NCBI GenBank assembly: GCA_035395685.1
Contig: DAOPBR010000017.1
Location: forward strand, 1-51,166
DNA from: JAKJGA01 sp029554345
Lineage (GTDB): Bacteria > Spirochaetota > UBA4802 > JAFGJZ01
Reading direction: 5' to 3'
Length of the DNA: 51,166 nucleotides
Made by a program: the position numbers and the translations under genes. Positions within the stretch are counted from its first letter, which is position 1. Each line of letters starts with the position of its first letter. Positions 14,965-24,217 of the stretch are shown in pieces. The notes under the pieces were generated by a model. It worked only from the letters and a program-made list of their open reading frames with translations. It did not search any database and was not told the origin of the DNA.

Positions 14965-16063
14965 AGCAATTAAATCTTCTGCTGTCTTTATATCTTCCGT
15001 ATGCATTTTATCATGCACCAATCATGCAATCGACATTGGAGTTGCTTCAACTCTCAGCGGAAAAAATTCCGACCTCGGCATTCACTGTAAAAACGGAATA
15101 ATTCTCGCAACAGAAGAAATCAATCAATCCGGGATTCTGGGAAAAAGAAAAATTAAACTTTATATTTCAGATGATAAAAATTCGCCGGAGGAAGCAGCTG
15201 CGATAAATTCTGATTTCATCGGAAAAGGAGTAAATCTGATTATAGGACACAGTACAAGCGAAATGTCAAAAGCAGGTCTTTCATCGATAAATGGAAAAGA
15301 TTTTCTTATGATATCACCGTCTTCAAGTTCAGATTATTTTACCGACAAGGATGATAATTTTTTAAGAGTCTGCTCCACTACCAAAAGTGAAGCTATTGCC
15401 GTAGCAGATAAAATTTCATCATTAGATCTCAAGAAGATTGTTATCATATATGATTCATTAAACAGAACCTATTGCGAATCATATATAGGCTTTTTTACAG
15501 AATACACCGGCTCAAAAAGCATAACACCTTTTCTCGTTAAAGAATATTCTTTAACTGACAACAAATCAATTGAAAATGCCGTAAATGATATAATCAGAAT
15601 CAATCCGGATACTGTTCTCGCTCTTTTTTCAGCTCATGATCTCACAAAATTTGCACAGAAAATACGAAGTAAAAAAAGCAGCATTCCCATCTTCACCGGA
15701 GGCTGGGCAATGACATCATACCTGACTTCATACGGCGGAAAATCCGTCGAAGGAATTAAAGCTGTATTATTCTACGACACAGAAAACAAACATCAATCGC
15801 TCCTAAATTTCAGAAAAAAATATAAAGAAAGATTCGGCACTGAAGCAACTTTTTCTTCTATATATGGATACGATTGTGTTTATCTTTTATTTCAGTCTTT
15901 CAGAAAAAACTATTTATCTCCTGAAGAAATAAAGAAAAATACCATCGAAACAAGAAGATTCGATTCTCCTGCAGGCGAATATCTTATAAACCGCTATGGA
16001 GATGCACAACGTTCTGCGAATCTTGTTGAAATAAAAAACGGACAGATTATTAAAAGCAAATGA
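14945..16063 (+). CDS. Periplasmic-binding-like lipoprotein, copy 2
   Basis: A 372-aa paralogue of the preceding protein, sharing the blocks STLSGKNSDLGIHCKNGI, DDKNSPEEAA, IIGHSTSEMSKAGL and MISPSSSSD. The signal peptide ends in ILSC (lipidated C24). AAGGGG precedes the ATG. Its stop overlaps the histidine kinase start by 4 nt, so the three genes are one translationally coupled unit. The differing second halves suggest different ligands after a tandem duplication. Confidence 0.85.
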   Translation: MFLSRIKAIKSSAVFISSVCILSCTNHAIDIGVASTLSGKNSDLGIHCKNGIILATEEINQSGILGKRKIKLYISDDKNSPEEAAAINSDFIGKGVNLIIGHSTSEMSKAGLSSINGKDFLMISPSSSSDYFTDKDDNFLRVCSTTKSEAIAVADKISSLDLKKIVIIYDSLNRTYCESYIGFFTEYTGSKSITPFLVKEYSLTDNKSIENAVNDIIRINPDTVLALFSAHDLTKFAQKIRSKKSSIPIFTGGWAMTSYLTSYGGKSVEGIKAVLFYDTENKHQSLLNFRKKYKERFGTEATFSSIYGYDCVYLLFQSFRKNYLSPEEIKKNTIETRRFDSPAGEYLINRYGDAQRSANLVEIKNGQIIKSK

Positions 16064-18120
16064 AAACAAAAAGCAAAAAATCAATTTATAAACTCTCCAT
16101 AGCTTTTACAATTATTATCTTTTCATTATTGTTTCTATTTCTGTTTATTTCTATAAATCATTTCTCTGACAATCTCATCAGAACAAACGACCTTAATTCC
16201 CTGACTTTAGCCGGAAACATGTCCAATGAGTACGAACGCTTTTTCAAACAAACAGTAAATCAGCTGAAAATCATCAATGATAACATATCCAGGCAAACTA
16301 TACATAACAGCAAGATAAACGACTATTTGAGAAATATTGCAGCAGTAAACAATTCTTTTGAAGAAATTTTCATACTTGATAATAATGGAACAATTATTAA
16401 TCATTCATATGATACCAATTTTTACGATTCCTTTGACTACTCATCACAGAAATATTTCATTAAAAGCAAAGAAACCGGAAAACCCTATTTTTCCGATTCT
16501 TTTGTTTCTTTCAAATCAAACAACATCTGTTTCACTATATCTGTTCCCGGAAACAATTATACAGTTTGTGCAATAATCAATATTGAAACCCTCACTTCAT
16601 CAATTGATAAAGAATTTGCAAACACCGGAATCTGGACGACAATAACAGATAGAAATGGAAACATAATCTATCATCCAATTAAGGATTATTCAGAACAAAG
16701 GCGGAATATTAAGAACGAAACACATATTTTTGAGGCTTTATCAGGAAAAATCGGAAGTTTTGATTTCTATACCGATGATAATAAAAACAGAGTAAGCGTT
16801 TATCCAGTAACTTCCCCGGAATGGACTGTTTCAATTTACAATAATTATGACAAAATCACCGCCCCCGCTAAATCGATGAAATTACTTCTTATTTTTGCAT
16901 TCTCTCTTGCTGCGCTTTTTCTTTTTCTAACAATATACTATTTCAAAATCAGATTCATTTTACCTCTAAACAGAATCGCTTTGCAGATGTCATCAATATC
17001 TGACGGAAATTACGGAATAAAGCTTCTGCATTCTGATTATTCTGAGATCAACGGATTCTATGAAATTTTCACCCAAATGGTTCTTTCTGTTTCATCAAGA
17101 GAAAATGCCATTTTAAAATCAGAGAACCTCCTTGACAAAATATTCAAAACAATGCGTGACGCAATTACAGTCTGCGATAAAAACGGAAATATAACTTTTA
17201 TGAATCCCACTGCAAAAAAATATTCAGGATTATCTGTAGGAGACAACATTTTCAAATCAAAAAATCCATCTATCATATATTCCGACTATAAGGATGAACC
17301 AATTGAAAAGAATCTTCTTCCTTTGTATGACGCTTTTAAAAGCAAAACAAACCAGACCGGAATTTACAAAATGCAGTTTGCCGACTCTGCATTCAAATGG
17401 GTTTCGGAATATGTCTATGCTTTCGAGGATGACGATCATAATTTTGACGGAATGCTTTCTTGTGCGGCAGACATTACCGAACTCAAGGTTTCGTCTCAAA
17501 AAATATCAGACACTCTAAGAGAAAAAGATATTCTTTTAAAAGAAATCCATCACAGAGTCAAAAACAATCTTCAGATCATATCATCGCTTTTATCTCTTCA
17601 GGCTAATACGATTAAAAATGCCGAGATAACTTCTATTTTATCCGAAAGCCGTAATAGAGTAAAAACCATGGCTCTTATTCATGAAAAACTGTACCAGTCA
17701 ACAGACCTGACCAGAATTGAAATCCGCTCATATCTCAAAAATCTGGTTCAGCAGATTTTTGCGGGAAGTTCTGCTGACATAAGACAAATTTCTTACGAAG
17801 TCCGCTCAGACAATGTTTTCATGTCAATCGATGACGCGGTTCCATGCGGACTTATAATAAACGAATTAGTCTCAAACTCAATTAAACACGCCTTTAACGA
17901 TGGTAGAAAGGGACGGATTATTGTAGAATTTCTACTGCTTCCTAACGGAAAAAGATCTCTTGCCGTTGCCGATGACGGCGAAGGAATTCCTCATAATTTC
18001 GATATCGATAAAACAGACAGTCTTGGAATGAAACTCGTTTCTTCTCTTTCAAAGCAAATCGGAGGAGAACCGAATATTATAAGACAGGATAACGGAACAG
18101 CAGTCATCATTATCTTTTAG
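16060..18120 (+). CDS. Membrane sensor histidine kinase (extracytoplasmic sensor, HAMP, PAS, HisKA_2)
   Basis: 686 aa. TM1 about 12-32; a periplasmic dCache-like sensor domain to about 268 containing YSSQKYFIKSKETGKPYFSD; TM2 about 272-294; a HAMP linker; a PAS domain about 360-480; then the HisKA_2 phosphoacceptor motif LKEIHHRVKNNLQIISSL (His near 497) and an HATPase domain with NELVSNSIKHAF and DDGEGIP. Overlap with two ligand-binding lipoproteins suggests they present ligand to this sensor. No cognate response regulator is adjacent; the next gene is a SpoIIE-type phosphatase. Confidence 0.9.
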   Translation: MKTKSKKSIYKLSIAFTIIIFSLLFLFLFISINHFSDNLIRTNDLNSLTLAGNMSNEYERFFKQTVNQLKIINDNISRQTIHNSKINDYLRNIAAVNNSFEEIFILDNNGTIINHSYDTNFYDSFDYSSQKYFIKSKETGKPYFSDSFVSFKSNNICFTISVPGNNYTVCAIINIETLTSSIDKEFANTGIWTTITDRNGNIIYHPIKDYSEQRRNIKNETHIFEALSGKIGSFDFYTDDNKNRVSVYPVTSPEWTVSIYNNYDKITAPAKSMKLLLIFAFSLAALFLFLTIYYFKIRFILPLNRIALQMSSISDGNYGIKLLHSDYSEINGFYEIFTQMVLSVSSRENAILKSENLLDKIFKTMRDAITVCDKNGNITFMNPTAKKYSGLSVGDNIFKSKNPSIIYSDYKDEPIEKNLLPLYDAFKSKTNQTGIYKMQFADSAFKWVSEYVYAFEDDDHNFDGMLSCAADITELKVSSQKISDTLREKDILLKEIHHRVKNNLQIISSLLSLQANTIKNAEITSILSESRNRVKTMALIHEKLYQSTDLTRIEIRSYLKNLVQQIFAGSSADIRQISYEVRSDNVFMSIDDAVPCGLIINELVSNSIKHAFNDGRKGRIIVEFLLLPNGKRSLAVADDGEGIPHNFDIDKTDSLGMKLVSSLSKQIGGEPNIIRQDNGTAVIIIF

Positions 18121-18227
18121 GCTTAATATGTTATCTAAGGTATTCGTCGAACATTTCCGGCACAAAACAACTGCATAATTTATCAGAACTTTACAAAATA
18201 TTTAAATAGATTATCTATATTAATGTT

Positions 18228-18252
18228 AAACACTCCTAGCCATGGAGTGTTT
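18228..18252 (+). promoter_or_regulatory. Hairpin sequestering the Shine-Dalgarno of the CBS-phosphatase gene
   Basis: AAACACTCC (18228-18236) and GGAGTGTTT (18244-18252) pair perfectly across a 7-nt loop. The right arm contains the GGAG that serves the ATG at 18253/18256. Closed, it would block initiation. Confidence 0.6.
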
Positions 18253-19473
18253 ATGATGTCATTCACTGAAGAAAAAAATGAAGTGCTTTCCGGATTGAAG
18301 ACAATTATAAGGAGCTTAAAAGATAAACAACACGGAGAAATCATAGCCAAAATAGCTTCGACATATTATTATACAAAATCGGATTCAGCAGTACTTGAGA
18401 TAGCCGAAGATATGGAAAAAATCGCTGATGTTCAGGCGATAGGAATAACTGACAAATCCGGACATATAATCGGACTTATCTCGAGAAAAATACTTTTCGA
18501 TTTTCTAAGCAAGCCATTCGGCAGAGATCTTTATCACAGCAAAACTGCCGGTGAAATATGTTCAAACTGCTTTGTATATGATTATCAGAGCAACATCTAT
18601 TCTATTGCCGAAGAAATCGAAGAAAAGCATGGTCTTAAAAATGATAAATATTTTGCAATATCAAAGAAAGGCATATTTTACGGAATTTTTTCTACAAAAG
18701 ACATACTTATTTATCTTTCAGGAATTACACAGAAAGATATTCAGCTTGCGCGTAAACTTCAAAGCAACATTGTAAAAGAAGATTTGATATTCGAAAACAC
18801 ATCATTTTCAGTGTGCGCAGTTAACCGGTCTGCAAAAGGAGTCTCCGGAGATTTTTACGATGTAAGAGAATATAGAGGAGGAAGATGGCTGTTTACGCTG
18901 TGTGATGTTTCCGGAAAGGGTATTTCGGCATCCCTCGTTACTTCAGCAATCGGAGGTCTTTTCAGTGCGTATGATTTTTCATCAGGTATATGCACCTTTA
19001 TTCAAAAAATGAATTCTTTTCTTCTTTCAACTTTTGGAAACGAGAAATTTGTCACAGGAGTCTTTGCGGACCTAAATGAACAAACCGGAGAACTCACAAT
19101 CTTCGACATGGGTCATTCACTCATATATCTTTTCAGAAACGGTAGATTCTTCAGACTAACCACTTCACAAGACAACAATATTCCTTTAGGAATAGCAGAT
19201 AATGAAAACAGTATTCCTTCCGATAAAATCAAATTAGAAAAATATGATCTTTTTATGCTGGTGACAGACGGTCTTATTGAACAAGTCAATGAATCTGGAG
19301 AGCAATACGGTTCAGTAAGATTCGCGGCAAACGTCGGGAGATACGCCGAAAGAGGGATTGATACTATTAAAGATGAATTGCTCAAAGACATTTCAAGATA
19401 TAAGGGACGCCAGCCTCTTCACGATGACATGACGATGATAATTCTTTCTTTCAAAAACAATATATCCGACTGA
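18253..19473 (+). CDS. CBS-domain protein with SpoIIE/PP2C serine phosphatase domain
   Basis: 406 aa from MMSFTEEK. The frame can be extended to 18223, but the ribosome-binding GGAG lies between, so the later start is chosen. Residues about 45-165 form a CBS pair-like sensor (IGITDKSGHIIGLISRKI, then FAISKKGIFYGIFSTKDIL). The SpoIIE-type PP2C domain follows with intact metal motifs: VSGDFYDV, CDVSGKGISASL, DMGHSLI, LVTDGLIEQ and HDDMTMIIL. It should dephosphorylate a serine/threonine-phosphorylated regulator, typically an anti-sigma-factor antagonist. No such partner gene is in the window. Confidence 0.88.
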   Translation: MMSFTEEKNEVLSGLKTIIRSLKDKQHGEIIAKIASTYYYTKSDSAVLEIAEDMEKIADVQAIGITDKSGHIIGLISRKILFDFLSKPFGRDLYHSKTAGEICSNCFVYDYQSNIYSIAEEIEEKHGLKNDKYFAISKKGIFYGIFSTKDILIYLSGITQKDIQLARKLQSNIVKEDLIFENTSFSVCAVNRSAKGVSGDFYDVREYRGGRWLFTLCDVSGKGISASLVTSAIGGLFSAYDFSSGICTFIQKMNSFLLSTFGNEKFVTGVFADLNEQTGELTIFDMGHSLIYLFRNGRFFRLTTSQDNNIPLGIADNENSIPSDKIKLEKYDLFMLVTDGLIEQVNESGEQYGSVRFAANVGRYAERGIDTIKDELLKDISRYKGRQPLHDDMTMIILSFKNNISD

Positions 19474-19571
19474 TAATTTCTGTTTCAATACGCCAGATCA
19501 GAACATAATTCTTTTCTATAATCTTTCAAATTATACTTGAATCATTACGCATATTCTGAAATCATAAATAC

Positions 19572-20222
19572 ATGGATCATGAACTCCTGATTTCAAAATT
19601 TAAATCAGCCAACACCGGAATTAGCGGTTCGGATGAGTATTTAAACTGCTCTGTAGTCGCACTCGTTTTAACGGACGGAACGCCTCAATTCCTTTTTGAA
19701 AAAAGAGCCGAAGGAACACGTCAAGGCGGAGAAATTTCTTTTCCCGGCGGAGTTATAGATACATCCATCGACAAATCACCTTATGATGCAGCACTTCGTG
19801 AAGTCGAAGAAGAAACTGGCATATCACCGGAAATGTTTTCTAAACTTCTGCCTCTTGATACAATCATTTCTCCGATGGGAGCTCTAGTTCATCCTTTCGC
19901 CGGATTCGTACAGGGTGTAAAAGAAAAAGATATTGTTATTGATGAACTTGAAATTTCAGAAGTATTCACAATTCCTCTTTCTTTTTTTATCGATAAGGAA
20001 CCTCAGATTTATCATGTAAAACTTACTGTCAATCCTTCAAGTGCAGATGATGACGGAAGGATTATTGAACTTCTTCCTTCAAAAAAGCTGAATCTTCCTC
20101 CAATGTATCATAAACCATGGGGAAATATGCTGCACAGGGTTTATTATTACAAAACAGATTTCGGTCCTATATGGGGATTAACTGCCAGAATAATTTTTGA
20201 TTTCATGAAACGCATAAAGTAA
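19572..20222 (+). CDS. Nudix hydrolase, CoA pyrophosphatase-like
   Basis: 216 aa. The Nudix helix REVEEETGI follows FPGGVIDTS, with the upstream stretch FLFEKRAEGTRQGGEISFPGG resembling the UPF0035/CoA-diphosphatase signature. Predicted to hydrolyse a nucleoside diphosphate derivative such as CoA into phosphopantetheine and 3',5'-ADP. The subfamily is an inference. No clear Shine-Dalgarno precedes the ATG. It lies 3 nt before the next gene. Confidence 0.8.
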   Translation: MDHELLISKFKSANTGISGSDEYLNCSVVALVLTDGTPQFLFEKRAEGTRQGGEISFPGGVIDTSIDKSPYDAALREVEEETGISPEMFSKLLPLDTIISPMGALVHPFAGFVQGVKEKDIVIDELEISEVFTIPLSFFIDKEPQIYHVKLTVNPSSADDDGRIIELLPSKKLNLPPMYHKPWGNMLHRVYYYKTDFGPIWGLTARIIFDFMKRIK

Positions 20223-20225
20223 CCG

Positions 20226-21143
20226 ATGAAACCTTCTAAAATTCTAATATTAAGCGAAAGCACTATCTGCTTCAGCAACATATATTCTGATTATGCTGAA
20301 ATAAAAAGGCAAATTAATCCTGGTGATTCATTTCAAAATTACATTCTAACTGCTGTTGATTTTGATTCAAAAATTGCATTAAAAGAATTTCCTTTATCAA
20401 CAGTGGCTTTTTCAGAAGAATTCACTAATGAAACTGAAGCCGAAATGAAAAGCAAATCAATTCCGTTTTATCTTAATCACAACTATCTGACAAACAATCT
20501 AGAAAAAATCATAAGAATTTTCAGCAAACTCAATACAGAAAAAAAAATAGCTGTATTCTCACCTGACAAAGAACGGAATACGATCCTAAAAGCAGTTCTT
20601 CGATTATTCAATTATGATATGATCGAAATATATAACTTCAATGATCTTTTCTCTCTGAATGACTCTGAAATATCATTTATATTTGCAGACATTTCTTCAA
20701 AATCTTTTTCATCAGAACAATATGTAAAAAAAGCTCTTTTCGGTCGTTTGAAATTTATACCGTTCATTCCTTTCTACACCGAAAACGGAATAGGAATATC
20801 AGATATAGCGTGCGGCTTAAACAAGGTAGCTCGTTTCATTTTAAGCTTTGACGAAATGATGAGTTTTATTTCTCACAATTTTTCATCACACGAAATATTC
20901 AACGAAAACAGAAAATTGAATGATTTTTTTCATTCTCATAAAAATAAAACTGTGTTCAGCCTCGATCTCAAATCTGATTATCATCAAAATTATCAAAGCA
21001 TGGTTCTGACCAGCAAGGATTTTTCAGACTCAGATGAAGGTTTAATCTCTCAGATATCTAAACTTGATGAAAGCATGACAAAACGCGAATTGGTAAAATG
21101 GTTTATCATAGATGACAATTCCGCCGGAAAATCAAAAAGCTGA
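20226..21143 (+). CDS. Hypothetical protein with degenerate receiver-like segments
   Basis: 305 aa, cytoplasmic. Two segments resemble receiver folds: KILILSEST at the N-terminus, and KKIAVFSPDKERNTILKAVL with FIFADISSKSF and KFIPFIPF (about residues 104-185), matching the beta1, beta3 and beta4 positions. The acidic pair and conserved lysine of true receivers are not evident. I infer a pseudo-receiver adaptor in a signalling locus; no family is recognised. Probably cotranscribed with the Nudix gene. Confidence 0.6.
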   Translation: MKPSKILILSESTICFSNIYSDYAEIKRQINPGDSFQNYILTAVDFDSKIALKEFPLSTVAFSEEFTNETEAEMKSKSIPFYLNHNYLTNNLEKIIRIFSKLNTEKKIAVFSPDKERNTILKAVLRLFNYDMIEIYNFNDLFSLNDSEISFIFADISSKSFSSEQYVKKALFGRLKFIPFIPFYTENGIGISDIACGLNKVARFILSFDEMMSFISHNFSSHEIFNENRKLNDFFHSHKNKTVFSLDLKSDYHQNYQSMVLTSKDFSDSDEGLISQISKLDESMTKRELVKWFIIDDNSAGKSKS

Positions 21144-21150
21144 TTTTAGC

Positions 21151-21179
21151 TTGACACTTTCATTTTTACGGATTAAAAG
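21151..21179 (+). promoter_or_regulatory. Putative promoter of the MshEN-like gene, possibly leaderless
   Basis: TTGACA (21151-21156), a 17-nt spacer and TAAAAG (21174-21179). The ATG begins 6 nt after the -10 hexamer and has no Shine-Dalgarno, so transcription would start at or next to the start codon. Confidence 0.5.
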
Positions 21180-21184
21180 AATTT

Positions 21185-21457
21185 ATGAGTAATTTTAAAC
21201 GCGTAGGCGAATTTCTTGTTGAAAACGGAATAATTACTGAGGATCAGCTCCGTGCTTCTCTCGAACTGCAGAAAGACAATCCTCAAACTGCAATAGGTCA
21301 GGTTATGGTAACTTTGGGCTATGTCTCTAAAGAAGAACTGATCATGGCGATGGAAATGTACATGATTGCAACCGGTACTACGACTGATGTTTCCGACGAA
21401 TGGCTTGACCAGGAAGAAATAGACTCACTTCTCGATAGAATAAAGACCCAAAAATAA
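21185..21457 (+). CDS. Stand-alone MshEN-domain protein, 90 aa
   Basis: Residues 5-60 match the MshEN (GspE N-terminal) pattern: RVGEFLVENGIITEDQLRAS, an L-E-L-Q-K-D stretch, AIGQVMVTLGYVSKEEL. In type II secretion and pilus ATPases this domain binds c-di-GMP; here no ATPase domain follows, only an acidic tail (DEWLDQEEIDSLLDRI). It may be a free-standing c-di-GMP-responsive adaptor, which would fit the GGDEF/EAL and chemotaxis genes in the window. The c-di-GMP role is inferred from the family. Confidence 0.75.
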   Translation: MSNFKRVGEFLVENGIITEDQLRASLELQKDNPQTAIGQVMVTLGYVSKEELIMAMEMYMIATGTTTDVSDEWLDQEEIDSLLDRIKTQK

Positions 21458-21478
21458 ATTAATCTAAAAAGTCCCGAC

Positions 21479-21495
21479 AACAGTAAAATACTGTT
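21479..21495 (+). terminator. Short hairpin after the MshEN gene
   Basis: AACAGTA and TACTGTT close a 3-nt loop, followed by TGCTTTATCTG. Weak terminator candidate between the MshEN and chemotaxis receptor genes. Confidence 0.3.
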
Positions 21496-21552
21496 TGCTT
21501 TATCTGTGCGCAATTATACAATTGAGCTATTAAACAGAAGGACTGGCTTGCA

Positions 21553-23259
21553 ATGAAAGGGTTCAGCATATCGTTTAAAACTTCTATTTTGTTCGCTCTT
21601 AACAATCTGATACTGATAGCATTCACCAGCGGTTTTTTCTTTTATAAACTTAATTTAAGTTATAACGACAAGATTGATTCCGCTCTTTCTTCAAGCGCAA
21701 AAACCTTATCTGCAATGATTGATCCGGAAATTCACAAAGAAATAGCATCTGAAAATACAGAAAACTCACAGAAGTATTCTTATTACAGAAACAAAATGAT
21801 TCAGATTCAAAAAGATAACAATCTTACATTTATATATTCACTGATAAAAGATTCAGAAGGTAAAATACATTTTATTCTCGATACGGGAGAAAATGAAAAC
21901 CACTCTCCTATTGGAATGGAATATGAAGCTGACAGCGCTGTTTTATCCGCCTTTGAAGGAATACCCGTAATAGGATCAATTACAAATGACCAGTACGGCA
22001 TATTCAAATCGGCTTATGCTCCCATAATTGACTCGGAAGGTAAAACCAGCGCTATTATCGGAGTTGATATAGACTATGCCGAGATTGTTAAGGCTAAGCG
22101 GGAAATTCTTATTTACATCATAGCAATCGCAATAACCGGATTCATTGCAAGTATTCTTCTTATTCTTTTCATCAGAAGAATACTCATAAAACCGATAAAA
22201 TCATTTTCTTCAACCATCTCTGATGTAGCCAGATTTGACGGTAATCTCGAAATGCGGTTCCCGAAAGATAAACATGATGAGATCGGAAGTATATATAATG
22301 CAGTCAACGTTCTTTTTGAAACTCTTCATGCATTGATGAAAGAAATCAAACGAGTTACCATGGAAACATCATCTTTGGCAGATAAAACCGTCGCAACAAC
22401 TGCAAATGCTAGCCGGAAATCCGAGGAACAGACAAACCTCCATCAAGAGCTGACAGCTTTTATCATAGAAAACAGAGAAGAAATCGATCTAATCAGCTTC
22501 AACAGTGATGTTCTCTATCATTCATTTATCGCACTTAACAATAAACTTGCATCAATTTTTGCAACCATGCAGGAATTAACTGCCAGTTCTTCGAAATCCA
22601 AGGAATCTCTTGTAACCATATCAGAAAAAATCACAAGCGGACAAAACTCATTGAACATTTTGAGCAAAACCATGGGATCCATTCAGGAAAGCTCTCATGA
22701 AATGAATAATATTGTAAATGTAATCAATGACATATCTGATCAGATAAATCTGCTTTCTCTAAACGCTTCGATTGAGGCGGCTCGAGCCGGTGATGCAGGC
22801 AGAGGATTTGCCGTAGTTGCAGAAGAAATATCAAAACTTGCTGATAAGACAGCAGGAAGTACAAAAGACATTGAGAATCTTATAACCAAATCAAGTGCTG
22901 AAATTGAACAAAGTTTTACAAATGTCCAATCTGCAGTTAATTCGATTTCATCAATAGTCGGAGATACCGAAGAGATTAGAAAAATAATTAATACAATGTT
23001 TGATTTTCTGCAGCTGCAGGCGGCCGTGAGAGAAAATGCCGTAAACGAAACTAATTCGGTAAAAGCAATAGCTGAGGAAAACTCAGCCGGAATTGAAAAG
23101 TATCAGCAGTTTTCTCTTGAAGCAGAAAAAACAATGAAGGCACTCAGCGAAAATCTGTCACAAAATCATGAATCCCTTTCCATGATAGCGGAATCAATCA
23201 ACCAAATTCATTCCCTCATTTCAGAGATAAGAAAGAAAACTGACTTTTTTAAAGTTTAA
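21553..23259 (+). CDS. Methyl-accepting chemotaxis protein
   Basis: 568 aa. TM1 about 10-32, a periplasmic sensor domain (about 33-182, with a Cache-like GKTSAIIGVDIDYAEI end), TM2 about 188-210, HAMP (LIKPIKSFSSTISDV onward), then the cytoplasmic signalling coiled coil. The receptor hairpin tip is DQINLLSLNASIEAARAGDA followed by GRGFAVVAEEISKLADKTA. It should relay ligand binding to CheA/CheW; no che genes are in the window. The 3' end overlaps the convergent rhomboid gene by 11 nt. Confidence 0.92.
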   Translation: MKGFSISFKTSILFALNNLILIAFTSGFFFYKLNLSYNDKIDSALSSSAKTLSAMIDPEIHKEIASENTENSQKYSYYRNKMIQIQKDNNLTFIYSLIKDSEGKIHFILDTGENENHSPIGMEYEADSAVLSAFEGIPVIGSITNDQYGIFKSAYAPIIDSEGKTSAIIGVDIDYAEIVKAKREILIYIIAIAITGFIASILLILFIRRILIKPIKSFSSTISDVARFDGNLEMRFPKDKHDEIGSIYNAVNVLFETLHALMKEIKRVTMETSSLADKTVATTANASRKSEEQTNLHQELTAFIIENREEIDLISFNSDVLYHSFIALNNKLASIFATMQELTASSSKSKESLVTISEKITSGQNSLNILSKTMGSIQESSHEMNNIVNVINDISDQINLLSLNASIEAARAGDAGRGFAVVAEEISKLADKTAGSTKDIENLITKSSAEIEQSFTNVQSAVNSISSIVGDTEEIRKIINTMFDFLQLQAAVRENAVNETNSVKAIAEENSAGIEKYQQFSLEAEKTMKALSENLSQNHESLSMIAESINQIHSLISEIRKKTDFFKV

Positions 23260-24109
23260 TGAAATTCCGAACTTCGTTAATGAATTCTTTATCGCTTTTT
23301 ATTCCGGATTTTTCTTCTGAATCAGAAGAATCGTGAATTATATCAAGATACTTAATATACTGCCATTCATCATCAGAAAGAGATTCCTTTCCTTTTCCGG
23401 CACGGAGCTTTTCGAGAATAACATTTTTCATTATTATAGAGCTTTCATTCTTCTCAGAAGAAACTACAGAAAACTCAGACCGCTTCTTCGATGTTCTACG
23501 CTTTTTTCTCTTAGAGAATTTATGCTTCATATATTTAAAGTAAAGAAAACCTGTCAGCAATCCCCCGAGATGTCCGACATGACTGACTCCCGGCTGAGCA
23601 CCTGAAAGTTCAAAAAACAATTCAAGTCCTGCATATAGAATGACCAGATATTTCGCACGGATGGGAAGAATGAAAAACAGAAGTATTACGGCATCCGGAT
23701 TAAGCATGCTGAAAGCCAGCATTATTCCGAAAATAGCTCCGCTTGCCCCCATGGTCAGCGAATTTTCACCGCTGATTAGTGCGATCAAAAAAATAAAAAG
23801 TCCGGCTCCGGTACCGCAGAGAAAATAGTAAAAGAAAAAACGTCTTCTCCCCCATTCTGCTTCTACCTGAATACCGAACATAATAAGCATATACATGTTA
23901 AAAAATATATGAAGATATGACATGGGATCATGTATAAATAAGTAAGTAAATATTCGCCAAACTTGATACTTCGTAATAATTTCTGAAGGAATCAGTGAGA
24001 AATTTTCTTCAAAAAAAGGAAAATACATTCTCTGCGCAAAATAGATAATTGAGGTAAATGCAGTTATCATAAATGCCGCATAATTTACAATTGATCTGTT
24101 TCTTCTCAT
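23249..24109 (-). CDS. Rhomboid-family intramembrane serine protease
   Basis: 286 aa with about six helices. Catalytic serine in GASGAIFG and histidine in HVGHLGG are present, with the stabilising HIFFNMYML motif. After the last helix (about residue 185) an unusual cytoplasmic tail of about 100 residues is first strongly basic (KHKFSKRKKRRTSKKR) and then acidic. Substrates unknown. The gene converges on, and overlaps, the chemotaxis receptor gene. Confidence 0.9.
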   Translation of the reverse strand: MRRNRSIVNYAAFMITAFTSIIYFAQRMYFPFFEENFSLIPSEIITKYQVWRIFTYLFIHDPMSYLHIFFNMYMLIMFGIQVEAEWGRRRFFFYYFLCGTGAGLFIFLIALISGENSLTMGASGAIFGIMLAFSMLNPDAVILLFFILPIRAKYLVILYAGLELFFELSGAQPGVSHVGHLGGLLTGFLYFKYMKHKFSKRKKRRTSKKRSEFSVVSSEKNESSIIMKNVILEKLRAGKGKESLSDDEWQYIKYLDIIHDSSDSEEKSGIKSDKEFINEVRNFIKL

Positions 24110-24217
24110 TCATATTCTCCATTGCATTTAATACTTATTACTTATCTGATTCCTGAAGAAATGGAAAAAGATATCAAATAAACAATTGATCTGTATAATT
24201 TTATTAAATATCAGAAT

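Noticed and set aside
13861..16063. Complete branched-chain amino acid ABC transporter
   Set aside because: Only binding proteins are present; the following gene is a histidine kinase and no permease or ATPase gene occurs nearby.
18121..18227. Riboswitch between the sensor kinase and the CBS-phosphatase gene
   Set aside because: Apart from the Shine-Dalgarno hairpin, the stretch is unstructured A/T-rich sequence with no aptamer-like conserved core.
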